From the NCBI GenBank assembly GCA_964016985.1, contig OZ024826.1, forward strand, positions 44,504,978-44,568,977: 64,000 nucleotides of DNA. The letters run 5' to 3'. Under the pieces are notes generated by a model. That model did not search any database and was not told where the DNA came from. It saw only the letters and a list, made by a program, of their open reading frames with translations. A program made the translations under genes and the position numbers. Shown in pieces: positions 32,436-42,800 of this stretch. This stretch comes from Anodontia alba. Taxonomy: Eukaryota; Mollusca; Bivalvia; Lucinida; Lucinidae. How positions within the stretch are numbered: the first letter of the stretch is position 1; each line of letters starts with the position of its first letter.

Positions 32436-32747
32436 GCTGGGACAATTTTAAAAATGAGGCAAATGACGATGGTGTTATTCAGGCACCGTCACAAAGAATC
32501 TGGTTCAATTTCTTTGTGGCCAAGGCTGCTTTACCCTTCAGATGCTTTGAGCCATGAGAACAGAGTATTCTGTAGGCATAACTATTTGTCAGCTGAGGTG
32601 AACCCAGAGATCGAAGAGACCTCGTCCTTCAGGCTGACAAGAGAGCTCAAAGCAAAAGAGATTTTAGATAATCTTAGTGAAGAAGAAAAGCTGAAACTGG
32701 AATACATTAAAGTCGAATATGAAATGTTTAAAGCAAAATTAGTTCTG
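32436..32747 (+). CDS. Putative host exon, phase 0 at both ends, with a probable internal 1-bp frame slip
   Basis: A strong acceptor (TTGTTTCTTTTTCAG, ending 32435) and a donor (CTG|GTGAGT at 32748) bound 312 bp. The acceptor-in-phase frame is open throughout and ends in a helical, charged stretch (LSEEEKLKLEYIKVEYEMFK) that looks like real protein. In the first 120 bp, however, a different frame reads more convincingly (WDNFKNEANDDGVIQAPSQR then IWFNFFVAKAALPFR) and then meets TGA (about 32555). A single extra base near 32550 would join the two. The gene family is not recognised. With the downstream exon at 33173 it could be the 3' end of a host gene. Confidence 0.5.
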
Positions 32748-32871
32748 GTGAGTAAATTGTTTATATACTGTACAGTCCATAGTTCTACTTTCCTTTCTAC
32801 ATGTTTCAGAAAGTAGTCTTTTGTCTGGCACTTTACATAGAAGAAGTAGATTTACAAACTTTTACCATAAT

Positions 32872-33080
32872 TTAACCCTTATCCTGCTGAATAAATTAAG
32901 AGGCCCTGCCCATTTCTAATTATCAGCCAATCAGATTACCTATTATAAATCCAGAGTTTTGATACAAATTCACATATTGAATGACAAACAGTGCAGATCC
33001 AGATCAGTTGGCTTCTTCAGTCTTCTATATTATTTGCAAAGGCAGGTATATCCTGGATCTGTGAGCAGAACAAGGGTTAA
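32872..33080. mobile_element. TTAA-flanked MITE, copy A
   Basis: TTAA|CCCTTATCCTGCTGAA at the left and AGAACAAGGG|TTAA at the right. Internal landmarks (AAACAGTGCAGATCCAGATC, TTGGCTTCTT) are shared with copy C at 39492. TTAA target and CCCT ends resemble piggyBac-type MITEs. Confidence 0.7.
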
Positions 33081-33172
33081 TGCCAAACCATGTGTTATAA
33101 GTATGTATACACAAAAAGTTTTATTCTAGTCATTGGTTTTGAAAACATTGAATACTTTCATTTTTTCCATAG

Positions 33173-33259
33173 GATGTCGAAAGTACAGTAGGTCTGATGG
33201 GGTGTCAAGTGACTCTCATTTTTTCAAACTACACTGAGGAACAAGACATTTTGGTTTGA
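33173..33259 (+). CDS. Putative terminal exon following the 32436-32747 exon
   Basis: An acceptor (TTTCATTTTTTCCATAG, ending 33172) is followed by a phase-0 frame DVESTVGLMGCQVTLIFSNY then TEEQDILV and a TGA at 33257-33259, 28 codons in all. The phase agrees with the phase-0 donor at 32748. The ~425-bp intron holds MITE copy A. No clear poly(A) signal was pinned down. Support is splice-site quality and phase only. Confidence 0.35.
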   Translation, partial: DVESTVGLMGCQVTLIFSNYTEEQDILV

Positions 33260-33319
33260 GATAATATTAGTTTAAGATAAGAGGAATTAAGCAGAAGGAA
33301 CATATAGCAGACTAACATA

Positions 33320-33527
33320 TTAACCCTAATTATTGGGACAGACAGGCCTGAGCTAACAGTGCAGACTCAGATCAGAAGCTGCAGAATGTGGCATCTGATC
33401 AGGGTCTACACTGTTTGCCATTCATCCAGCTTGATTTTAGACACATCAACAGTTAGTAAAATAGACTTTTTCAAATTTTTGGACAAGTGCGGTCAGGAGT
33501 TTAGGTGTCCCAATTACTTAGGGTAAA
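33320..33527. mobile_element. TTAA-type MITE, copy B (different subfamily)
   Basis: Ends TTAA|CCCTAATTATTGGGACA and TGTCCCAATTACTTAGGG|TAAA. It contains the hairpin TGCAGACTCAGATCAG...CTGATCAGGGTCTACA (33357-33415). The right-hand TTAA has decayed to TAAA. Confidence 0.65.
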
Positions 33528-34033
33528 TACGGTAAACCAGTATGCACTATTTTTGGCTTGACTTATTTTGTTGCATCTGGGTAATTTTGCATGCTTTTTT
33601 GTCATCTATGGATTTTTAGCTCACCTGAGCTGAAGGCTCAAGGTGAGATATTGTGATCACTCACCGTCCGTCGTCCGTCTGTCCGTCCATCCGTTCACAA
33701 TCTTTAAACAACATCTCCGGTCACACGAATCACCGAAATACCGGAATACTACCGAAATACCGGAATACCCTTGAAAAATATAGGTATACCTGTGAAAGAC
33801 ACCTATTAAAGACACCCAACATTGGCTTTAATTAATCAATTAAGTAATATTATGTCAACCTAATGGAAAAGGGATAATATTTTAACCTCAAATAATTTGC
33901 AAATTGTCTTTGTTTTTTTTTTGTTTTTTTTATTTGAAAACATTGTTGATAGTCCGCTAAATCAGAGCCGGAATACGACCGGAATACCCGTGAAAAACGT
34001 GAATTACCTACACTTCAAACAAAAAGTACATAC

Positions 34034-34810
34034 GACTTTTTGTATAAAATATTTATCAATTGAGTGAATAATTTTATATAAAAAAATATATGGCCAGAAG
34101 TAAGTCTCTAACACGACACACCGAAAGTTGATCATTTACGCATGTTTGAAAGTTACGCAGATTAAATAACCACTGCAATAATGATGAGTAACGTCATCCT
34201 TACATCCATGGAGCTTGTATGAATATTATTTTAAATATTATTTTAAATACAATGTATAATATAAATATATTAATATAAATAATGTGTTCCAGCAGCACGC
34301 CTTTATAAATATGAGAATCGTTGCATCAATCTGTGTAACTATTACCCCGAATACATCGCAAAATTTTATATATAGCGCTCTCCCCGCAAAAAAAAAAAAA
34401 AAAAAAATACTTTGCAGGTGCTGCTGCTGCAAGAAAATAGTTTGAACCCCCGAAGCTCTGCTGAAAGTTCTAGAGGAGATGTCGATCTTACTGTTTTAGT
34501 ATTTTACGGTGAAAATTAGGATGAACATTTCTTTTGAATCGTCTGCCCCAGCAGATGATTCACATGTAATGTCACGCTTAATTTACACAGGAAAATAAGA
34601 AAAAAAATGTAAATGCCGTCTGCTGAATATGCTAAGCGCTTCAAGGGTTAAAGTATGGATACATTTCATTTGACAAGGGAGACAGAAACGGACACGCTGG
34701 AATGTATCTACACTGCTCGGATCGAGGCCTGGACGGTTGATGATTGGACCAGGGATACGACTGTCCATTTAAATCGCCGTGACTTAATGTCTTATGCCTT
34801 TTTCAACAAC

Positions 34811-34843
<33 letters not shown>

Positions 34844-35084
34844 TGTCATATTGAGATGATAGAATGCGGCGTCTGACTGTTTGCAAAAACAGTTTAGCCA
34901 TTTTTCTAGGAATAACCAAATCTCATAGCCGGATGTACCTGAAATGGACCAGCCAGAATCTTACAAGTTTTGCAAACTCTCTCTCTCTCTCTCTCTCTGG
35001 AAAGCTCTTTCGTTATACCCTCATATAAATATGACACATCTGCTTTCGAGCTATAAGTTGTTTGCACTGACTACATTGGAAAAA
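34034..35084. other. Interior of the long-TIR element, non-coding
   Basis: Contains an A run (34388-34407), another with a preceding AACAACAACAG (34807-34843) that resembles a retroposon tail, and (CT)n at 34979-34999. No gene. Confidence 0.5.
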
Positions 35085-35240
35085 TGATATCGCACCGGCA
35101 GGAATCGAACGCGATTCGACCCCCACTTAACATGAAACACGTATTTGCTGCGGTCATTCGCTTCTTCCACTGCTTCAAGATTGGCAGTTACAAGTTTCTT
35201 GAGGAAGAGGGTTCAGTGTACTGGTTAAACGCTTATTTTA
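35085..35240 (+). mobile_element. Strongly diverged SINE fragment of the same family
   Basis: GCGATTCGACCCCCAC (box B), then GCTGCGGTCATTCGCTTC, TTCAAGATTGGCAGTTACAA and GTACTGGTTAAACGCTTA follow the order of the SINE body at 26870-27010, with many changes. It lies inside the long-TIR element. Confidence 0.6.
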
Positions 35241-37621
35241 TAAGCTTAATTGGCGCGATTCGTAAAAAAAGTGCTGTTCCCCATCCCGTTTCGCATGGGC
35301 CAGACTCGTAAAGCAATTGCAGTTAACTCCCTTTTAATAGTCAGTTGCAGTTAGCTCCCTGCAGTGTGAGGACGTTACCCCGCATTTACCAGGGTACAAG
35401 TGAATATTGTTATGTTATTCTCTAACGGTATATACATTAATAACATTATCTTTAATGGCTTATAGAGCAATCTTCAAAACTTTCGTTTCCATGTAAAGTG
35501 TTCTGGTTTTGTGTCTTCAACATTCGATATGCAAAACCAAGACCGTAATTTATTTAACGAGTAAAAGGGACGCACTTATAAACCTAGTATCGGCGGAAAA
35601 TATTGTCATGTCTTCGCAGACATTCTAGGCAGAGTCTTCCTGGGTAGAAACCAATACTAAGATACGAGGATAAAGTGTCTTGCTCAATGACACCACACTT
35701 GGTGCTCGCGGGTATCGAATTACCACTATCTGGGCTAATTCAGCAGACGACAAAAAAAGAAAAAAAAATCGTTATTTGTTTTATTACCAAGAAAACAGGA
35801 TTTGACATTTCATGCAATGGAGACAATTTGCATGAAATGCAAATCCTGTTTTCTTGGAAGAATGATAAAAATATTTCAAAATGTCTGTTGAAAACTTTAC
35901 CCAGAATGTTAAGCGTTATGGTTTGCAGAAACAAATCGCGCATGGGTCTGTGCATGGTAAAACCTATAATAACTTGTACGAAGAGACGAATTAGCCTGCA
36001 CCCTCTGAGCCTGCACATCAGTAGTCTGATCAGAGCCTTCGCTAATCGTATGTACCGCCTACAATCTATGGGTTTAACAAAACGTCTTGTGCGATGAGCG
36101 AAGACTCTGGTCAATCTGCGCAACTGCACATTCTGATCAGAGCATTCGCTGATCGTATTTACCTTCGATAGCCGGGCTGTCCAAAGCGGGATAAACAGTG
36201 TGACTGTAACATCATATTCTGATCAGATCCTTCGTACAATATGCACCTTCTTCGGACTCCGGGCTATCCAAGAAGCTTGCTTTATATAGTGGGTCGATGC
36301 ACAAACTGACCCGAGTCTTTGCTGGTCGCACGTACATTTTACTATAGTACGTTTTGTCGTCTGGTTCATTGTAAGAACATTGTAAATCATACTTTTGTAC
36401 CGACGTAATTTTGGTTTAAACTGGAGTTAAAAATGGCCCAGTCAACACTATATAGGTCTTGTCGAGCCCGCACACTTTTCCGGGGTGGGCTTATTCATAA
36501 GCTATTAATCATTTCAACAGTTCATATACTTTGACGATAGAGCCTACTTTTGGAGTTATGGCCCTTTGAACACCGAAAATATTTTAGTGATTTCTGTAAT
36601 ATATTTTTGTCCACTCTATAACTTGAAAACTATTTGAGATATATATATGAGATACTATATGACCTAGCTGTTACTGGGATGTAAAAAAACTCACTCACTC
36701 ATTTGAATTGTCATTAGCGTCTCTTGCCCCTTGTGTGCGTAAAATGTGTGTTTTTGTGTGACAGACACCCTTTTCACATGGGCTGTTTTATTGATTCATT
36801 GCCTCTTTGATAGCAGAAGCGCCCCTTTAAGTTGATTAATATTGACACGTGCGGTTGCTGCACGCGAGTGAGAATTTCTCGGTCTTTTACCATAGTACGT
36901 CATTTATATTGAGCGCGTGCGGTTGTTGCATGGGAAAAGGCAGTTACAGGAATACCAAATATAAATATGTAATTCCTCGATTGGGGGGCAGATGTTTGAT
37001 TATCTTTGTGATTTTTGTGATTTTCATGTGTTTGTTTTCTTTTCTACAGCATATTATGTAAAAATGACCATGCCGGACCCACTTATGTGGCCGGAGTAGA
37101 CTAAGCCGAAGAATCCAGTACTTTTTCATATGGAGCGTTGTTGAGGCCCATGTTACGTGCTCGAACAGTGAATGGGGCTACCGGGGTTTTCTTTGGACCT
37201 AGGGAGCACCCAAATATATTCAGGGAACAAGGCAGCATTGGTAAATATTTTAAGAAAACAAGGGAATTGACCTAACTTTGGTGGATCGGAATGCGGAAAT
37301 TTGGAAAACACTTTTGGGATAATAAGACCTTTGCGACAAGCGCAGACTCAGATCAGCCTGCGCATCAGCATGAACGTGGACGATATAACCTTCACACAGA
37401 CTGTTCTTTATGGTGGAAAAATGTCTCCGGATACAACATTACGATTCTGAGTAACTTTGCACAACTTTGCATAACATACTTTGCGTGGACTTGCGAGTGT
37501 TGTCCGCCGAATATTACGTTTACTCGGTTTAATTCCGAGTGTTTGGGGGAAGTCCGCAAAACGCCGATATTCGGGGTAAAGAGATTTTTTGTTTATTTTG
37601 TTCTTTTACCTGAGCTGTACT
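35241..37621. other. Interior of the long-TIR element, non-coding
   Basis: No recognised gene. Contains a near-perfect hairpin at 35787-35857 (CCAAGAAAACAGGATTTG and complement, about 30-bp arms). ~110-bp degenerate repeats with CTGATCAGAGC..TTCGCT lie at about 36020-36330 and a related piece at 37330-37370. An E1-like fragment is near 36560-36660. The 140-residue and 118-residue frames here show no domain. Confidence 0.45.
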
Positions 37622-39491
37622 GTATGTACTTTTCCTTTGAAGTGTAGGTAATTCACGTTTTCACGGGTATTCCGGTCGTATTCCGGTTCTGATTTAGCGG
37701 ACTATCAATAATGTTTTCAAATAAAAAAAAAACACTTCAAAGACAATTTGCAAATTATTTTAGGTTAAAGTATTATCCCTTTTCCATTACGTTGACATAA
37801 TATTACTTAATTGATTAATTAAAGCCAATATTGATGTCTTTAATAGGTGTCTTTCACAGGTATACCTATATTTTTCACGGGTATTCCGGTATTTCGGTAG
37901 TATTCCGGTATTTCGGTGATTCGTGTGACCCCAACATCTCCCCCTGAACCAGTGATTGGATTTTGACCAAACTTCACAGGAATGATCCTTGGTTGGTCCT
38001 CTTTCAAAGTTGTTCAAATGGTTCCGGTCCATTGCATATCTAGGTCACAGGAGCTAAAAATAGGTTTTTTAACTAAAAACTTAAAAAATCTTGTTGTCAG
38101 AAACCACTGGACCGATTTCAATATAATTTTGCAGAAATGTTCCTTTGGTGATCCTCTACCAAGATTGTTCAAGCCATTTGGATTCGTCAAAAAACATGGC
38201 CGCCAGGGGGTGGGGCTTATTTCTTCTGTATATCTATATAGAAAACTTTAAAAATCTTCTTGTCAGAAACCAATGGACGGATTTCAATATAATTTTGCAA
38301 AAATGTTTCTTTGGTGATCCTCTACCAAGATTGTTCAAGCCATTTGGATTCGTCAAAAAACATGGCCGCCAGAGGGCGGGGCTTATTTTACCTATGTATC
38401 TAAATAGAAAATTTTAAAAATATTCTTGTCAGAAACCACTGGACCGATTTCATTATAACTTGACAGATATGTTTCCTTGTTGCCCCTCTACCAAGATTGT
38501 TTAAGTTATCATGATTCATCAAAAAACATGGCCGCCAAGGGGTGGGGCTTATTTTTCCCTATATATCTATATAGAAAAGTTTAAAATTTTCTTGTCAGAA
38601 ACCAATGGACCAATTTCAATATAATTTAGCAGGAATGTTTCTTTGGTGACCCTCTACCAAGATTGTTCAAGCCGGCATGATTTGTCAAAAAAACATGGCC
38701 GCTAGGGGGTGGGGCATATTTTCCCTATATATCTATATAGAAAACTTTAAAAATCTTCTCCTAGGGAAATGGTTGGGTCGAGTTCATTGTAACTTGGCAG
38801 GAATGTTGCTTTGGTGACCCTGTACCAAGATTGTTCAAGCCCTCATGATACGTCAAAAAACATGGCCGCCAGGGGGCGGGGCTTATTTTCCGTATATATC
38901 TGTATTGAAAATTTTAAAATTCTTCTTTTCAGAAACCACCTGACCGATTTCAATATTACCTGGCAGGAATGTTGCTTTGGTGACCCTGTGCCAAGATTGT
39001 TCAAGCAATCATGATTCGGCAAAAAACATGGCTGCTAGAGGTGGGGCTTATTTTCCCTATATATCTAAATAGAAAACTTTAGAAATCTTATTGTCAGAAA
39101 CCACTGAACCGATTTCAGTATAACTTGCAGGAATGTTCCTTTGGTGGCACTCTACCAAGTTTATTTAAGCTGTCATGATTCATCAAAAAATATGGCCATT
39201 AGGGGGTGAGGCTTATTTTCCCTATATAGCTATATAAAACACTTCAAAAATCTTTTTGTCAGAGACCACTGGACCAATTTCAATATAACTTGGCAGAATT
39301 GTTCCTTTGGTGACCTTCTTTCAAGCAGTCATGATGCATGAAAAAAACATAGCGGCTCTGGAGTAGGGCTGTAAAATGTATACAAAAATCTTAGAGCAGT
39401 GAACTTGGCTGAAACTTCAACAGTAAGTTTGCAAAGCTGTTTGCTCAGGTGAGCGATATAGGACCATCATGGTCCTCTTGTTTTTTTTTAA

Positions 39492-39696
39492 TTAACCCTT
39501 GTCCTGCTGAACCCAGATATACCCTGCCTTTGCAAACAGTGTAGATCCAGATCATTTGGCTTCTTACTGATCTGGATCTGCACTGTTTGCCATCAAGAGT
39601 GAGGATTTAGAGCAATAATCCATATCAAGTAATCTGATTGGCTGAAAATTAGAAGTAGGCGTAGCATCTCAATTTATTCAGCAGGACAAGGGTTAA
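39492..39696. mobile_element. TTAA-flanked MITE, copy C (well preserved)
   Basis: TTAA|CCCTTGTCCTGCTGAA and TTCAGCAGGACAAGGG|TTAA give a 16-bp perfect TIR. The centre is a hairpin (AAACAGTGTAGATCCAGATC and complement). It inserted into the T-rich DNA just beyond the 3' end of element A2. Confidence 0.85.
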
Positions 39697-39886
39697 CTTT
39701 TTCAAAAAAAAAAAAAAAAAAAAAATCAGGAATATCATCAGAGTGTCAAGCAGTTTAGATCCAGCCTGATATGGGTCCTCTTTGCAGAGGATATCAGCAG
39801 ATGACAAAAGTCGCCACTAGCGGGGAAAGAGTTAGGCAGCAGTTTTGTTATCATTATTTGAGATAATGAGAAGCAACTGTATTTTT
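39697..39886. other. Non-coding spacer between elements A2 and A3
   Basis: A 24-base A run (39704-39725) and unremarkable sequence. Confidence 0.4.
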
Positions 39887-42800
39887 AGCTCACCTGAGCT
39901 GAAGGCTCAAGGTGAACTATTGTGATCACTCGTCGTCGTCCGTCCACAATCTTTAAACAACATCTCCTCATAAACCACTGATTGGAATTTGACCAAACTT
40001 CACAGGAATGATCCTTGGTTTGTCCTCTTTCAAAGTTGTTCAAATGGTTCCGGTTCATTGCATATCTAGGTCACAGGAGCTAAAAATAGATTTTTTAACT
40101 AAAAACTAAAAAGAATTTTCTTGTCAGAAACCACTGGACCGATTTCTATATAATTTTGCAGAAATGTTTCTTTGGTGACCCTCTACCAAGATTGTTCAAG
40201 CCATTTGGATTTGTCAAAAAACATGGCGGCCAGGGGGCGGGGCTTATTTTCCCTATATAATCTATATAGAAAACTTTAAAAATCTTCTTGTCAGAAACCA
40301 CTGGACCGGTTTCAATATAATTTTGCAGAAATGTTCCTTTGGTGATCCTCTACCAAGATTATTCAAGCCATTTGGATTCTTCCAAAAACATGGCCGCCAG
40401 GGTGCGGGGCTTAGTTTCCCTATATATCTATATAGAAAACTTAAAAAGTCTTCTTGTCAGAAACCACTGGACCGATTTCCATATAATTTTGCAGAAATGT
40501 TCCTTTGATGATCCTCCACCAAGATTGTTCAAGCCATTTGGATTTGTCAAAAAACATGGCCTCCAGGGGCAGGGCTTATTTTCCCTATATATCTATGTAG
40601 AAAACTTTAAAAATCTTCTTGTCAGAAACCACTGGACCGATTTCCATATAACTTTGCTGGAATGTTTCTTTGGTGATCCTCTACCAAGATTGTTCAAGCC
40701 ATTTGGATTTGTCAAAAAACATGGCCGCCAGGGGGTGGGGCTTATTTACCCTATATATCTATATAGAAAACTTAAAAAATCTTCTTGTCAGAAACCACTT
40801 GACTGATTACAATATAATTTTGCAGAAATGTTCTTTTGGTGATCCTCTACCAAGATTGTTCAAGCCGTTTGAATTCTTCAAAAAACATGGCCACCAGGGG
40901 GCGGGGCTTATTTTCCCTATATATCTATATAGAAAACTTAAAGAATCTTCTTGTCAGAAACCACTGGACCTATTTCCATATACTTTTGCAGAAATGTTTC
41001 TTTGGTGATCCTCTACCAAAATTGTTCAAGCCATTTGGATTCATCAAAAAACATGGCCACCAGGGGGCGGGGCTTATTTTCCCTATATATCTATATAGAA
41101 AACTTAAAAAATCTTCTTGTCAGAAACCACTGGACCTATTTCCATATAATAATGTAGAAATGTTCTTTTGGTGATTCTCTACCAAGATTGTTCAAGCCAT
41201 TTGGATTCGTCAAAAAACATGGCCGCCAGGGGGCAGGGCTTATTTTCTTTATATATCTATATGGAAAACTTAACAAAATCTTCTTGTCAGAAACCACCAG
41301 ACCGATTTCAATATTATTTTGCAGAAGTAGTCCTTTGGAGATTCTCTACCAAGATTGTTCAAGCCATTTGGATTTGTCAAAAAACATGGCCGCCAGGGGG
41401 GCAGGGCTTATTTTCCCTATATGTCTATATAGAAAACTTAAAAAATCTTCTTTTCTGAAACCACTGGACTGATTGCTACATTTGTATATAATTTTGCAGA
41501 AATCTTCCTTTGATGATTCTGTACCAAGATGGCTGCCAGGGGGCGGGGCTCATTTTCCTTTTATATTTATATAGAAAACTTGAAAAAATCTTCTTGTCAG
41601 AAACCATTGGATGGATTTCAATATGACAGAAATGTTTCCTTGATGACCCTTTACCACGATTGTTCAAGCCGTCATGATTTGTCAAAAAACATAGCTGCTA
41701 GGGATGGAGCTTATTTTCTCTGTATATACAGAAAGCTAGAAGAAATCTTCTTGTCAGAAACCACTGGACTGATTTCAATATAACTTGGCAGAAATGTTTC
41801 CTTGGTGACCCTTTACCAAGATTTTTCAAGCTGTCATGATTTGTCAAAAAACATGGCTGCAAGGGGCTGGGTCTTATTAGCTCACCTGAGCTCTGCTCAG
41901 GATGAGCTATTGTGATCACTTTTCGTCCGTCCGTGCGTCCGTCTGTTCGTTAACATTTTCAAATGACTTCTCCTCTGAAACCGCTGAGCCAATTTTGCTC
42001 AAATTTCATATGGAGCCTCCTAAGGGTGGGGGAACGAAACATTGCTAAAATGGTTGCGGTCCGTTGACCAAGATGGCCGCCACACCCATATATGGTAAAA
42101 ACCTTTAAAAATCTTCTTCTCCAGAACCGAGAATGCCTTTGGGCTGAACCTTTGCAGGAATCATCGGGGACGGGAGGTCTACCAAAATTGCTAAAAGAAT
42201 TGTCATACGTTGACGTTTGACCTTTTTACGGCAAGGTCAAGTTTGCTTCCCTATGCATTTGTATGGGAAAAACCTTTAAAAATCTTCTTCTCCAAAACCG
42301 AGCATGCCTTATGGCTTAATCTTTGCATATATCTTCGGGAACAGGAGAGCTACCAAAATTGCTAAAGTAATGGTTGTACATTGACATTTGACCTTTTTAC
42401 TGTAAGGTCAATTTTGCTTCCTTATGCATTAGTATGGGAAAAATGTTCAGAATTTCAAACAACTTCTCCTCTGGAGCCTCTGGGCCAATTTTGCTCAAAT
42501 TTCATATGGAGCCTCCTTAGGGTGGGGGAACGAAAAATTGCTAAAATGGTCATGGTCCGTTGACCAAGATGGCCGCCACGCCCATATATGGTAAAAACCT
42601 TTAAAAATCTTCTCCTTCAGAACCGAGAATGCCTTTGGGTTGAACCTTTGCAGGAATCATCGGGGACAGGAGGTCTACCAACATTGCTAAAAGAATTGTT
42701 GTACGTTGACGTTTGACCTTTTTACGGCAAGGTCAAGTTTGCTTCCCTGTGCATTTGTATGGGAAAAACCTTTAAAAATCTTCTTCTCCAAAACCGAGCA

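Larger units (their letters stand above)
33719..37931. mobile_element. 4.2 kb element with ~310-bp terminal inverted repeats and ~10-bp target duplication (Mutator-like)
   Basis: Left TIR 33719-34033 and right TIR 37622-37931 are inverted copies (GGTCACACGAATCACCGAAA at the ends). The flanks CAACATCTCC (33709-33718) and CAACATCTCC (37932-37941) form the target duplication. Long TIRs and a 9-10 bp duplication are typical of Mutator-like elements. No transposase is recognised inside, so it is non-autonomous. It carries mixed cargo: a diverged SINE, simple repeats, a short palindrome and GATCAG-type repeats. A diverged solo TIR is at 16720-16980. Confidence 0.8.
33618..39480 (+). mobile_element. 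Helentron-like element A2, split by the 4.2 kb long-TIR insertion
   Basis: The 5' end AGCTCACCTGAGC (33618) and leader run to 33718. The element resumes at 37932 with the continuing leader (GTGATTGGATTTTGACCAAA). About eight 166-bp monomers follow, then TTTGCTCAGGTGAGCGATAT, hairpin GGACCATCATGGTCC and CTCTTG ending at 39480. The two parts share the target duplication CAACATCTCC. Confidence 0.85.

Noticed and set aside
35675..36129. Overlapping 129-140 residue frames
   Set aside because: Opposite-strand open frames over a hairpin and GATCAG-type repeats with no domain.
33719..37931. Polinton/Maverick
   Set aside because: Far too short, no capsid, polymerase or integrase frame, and the flanking duplication is about 10 bp and not 6.
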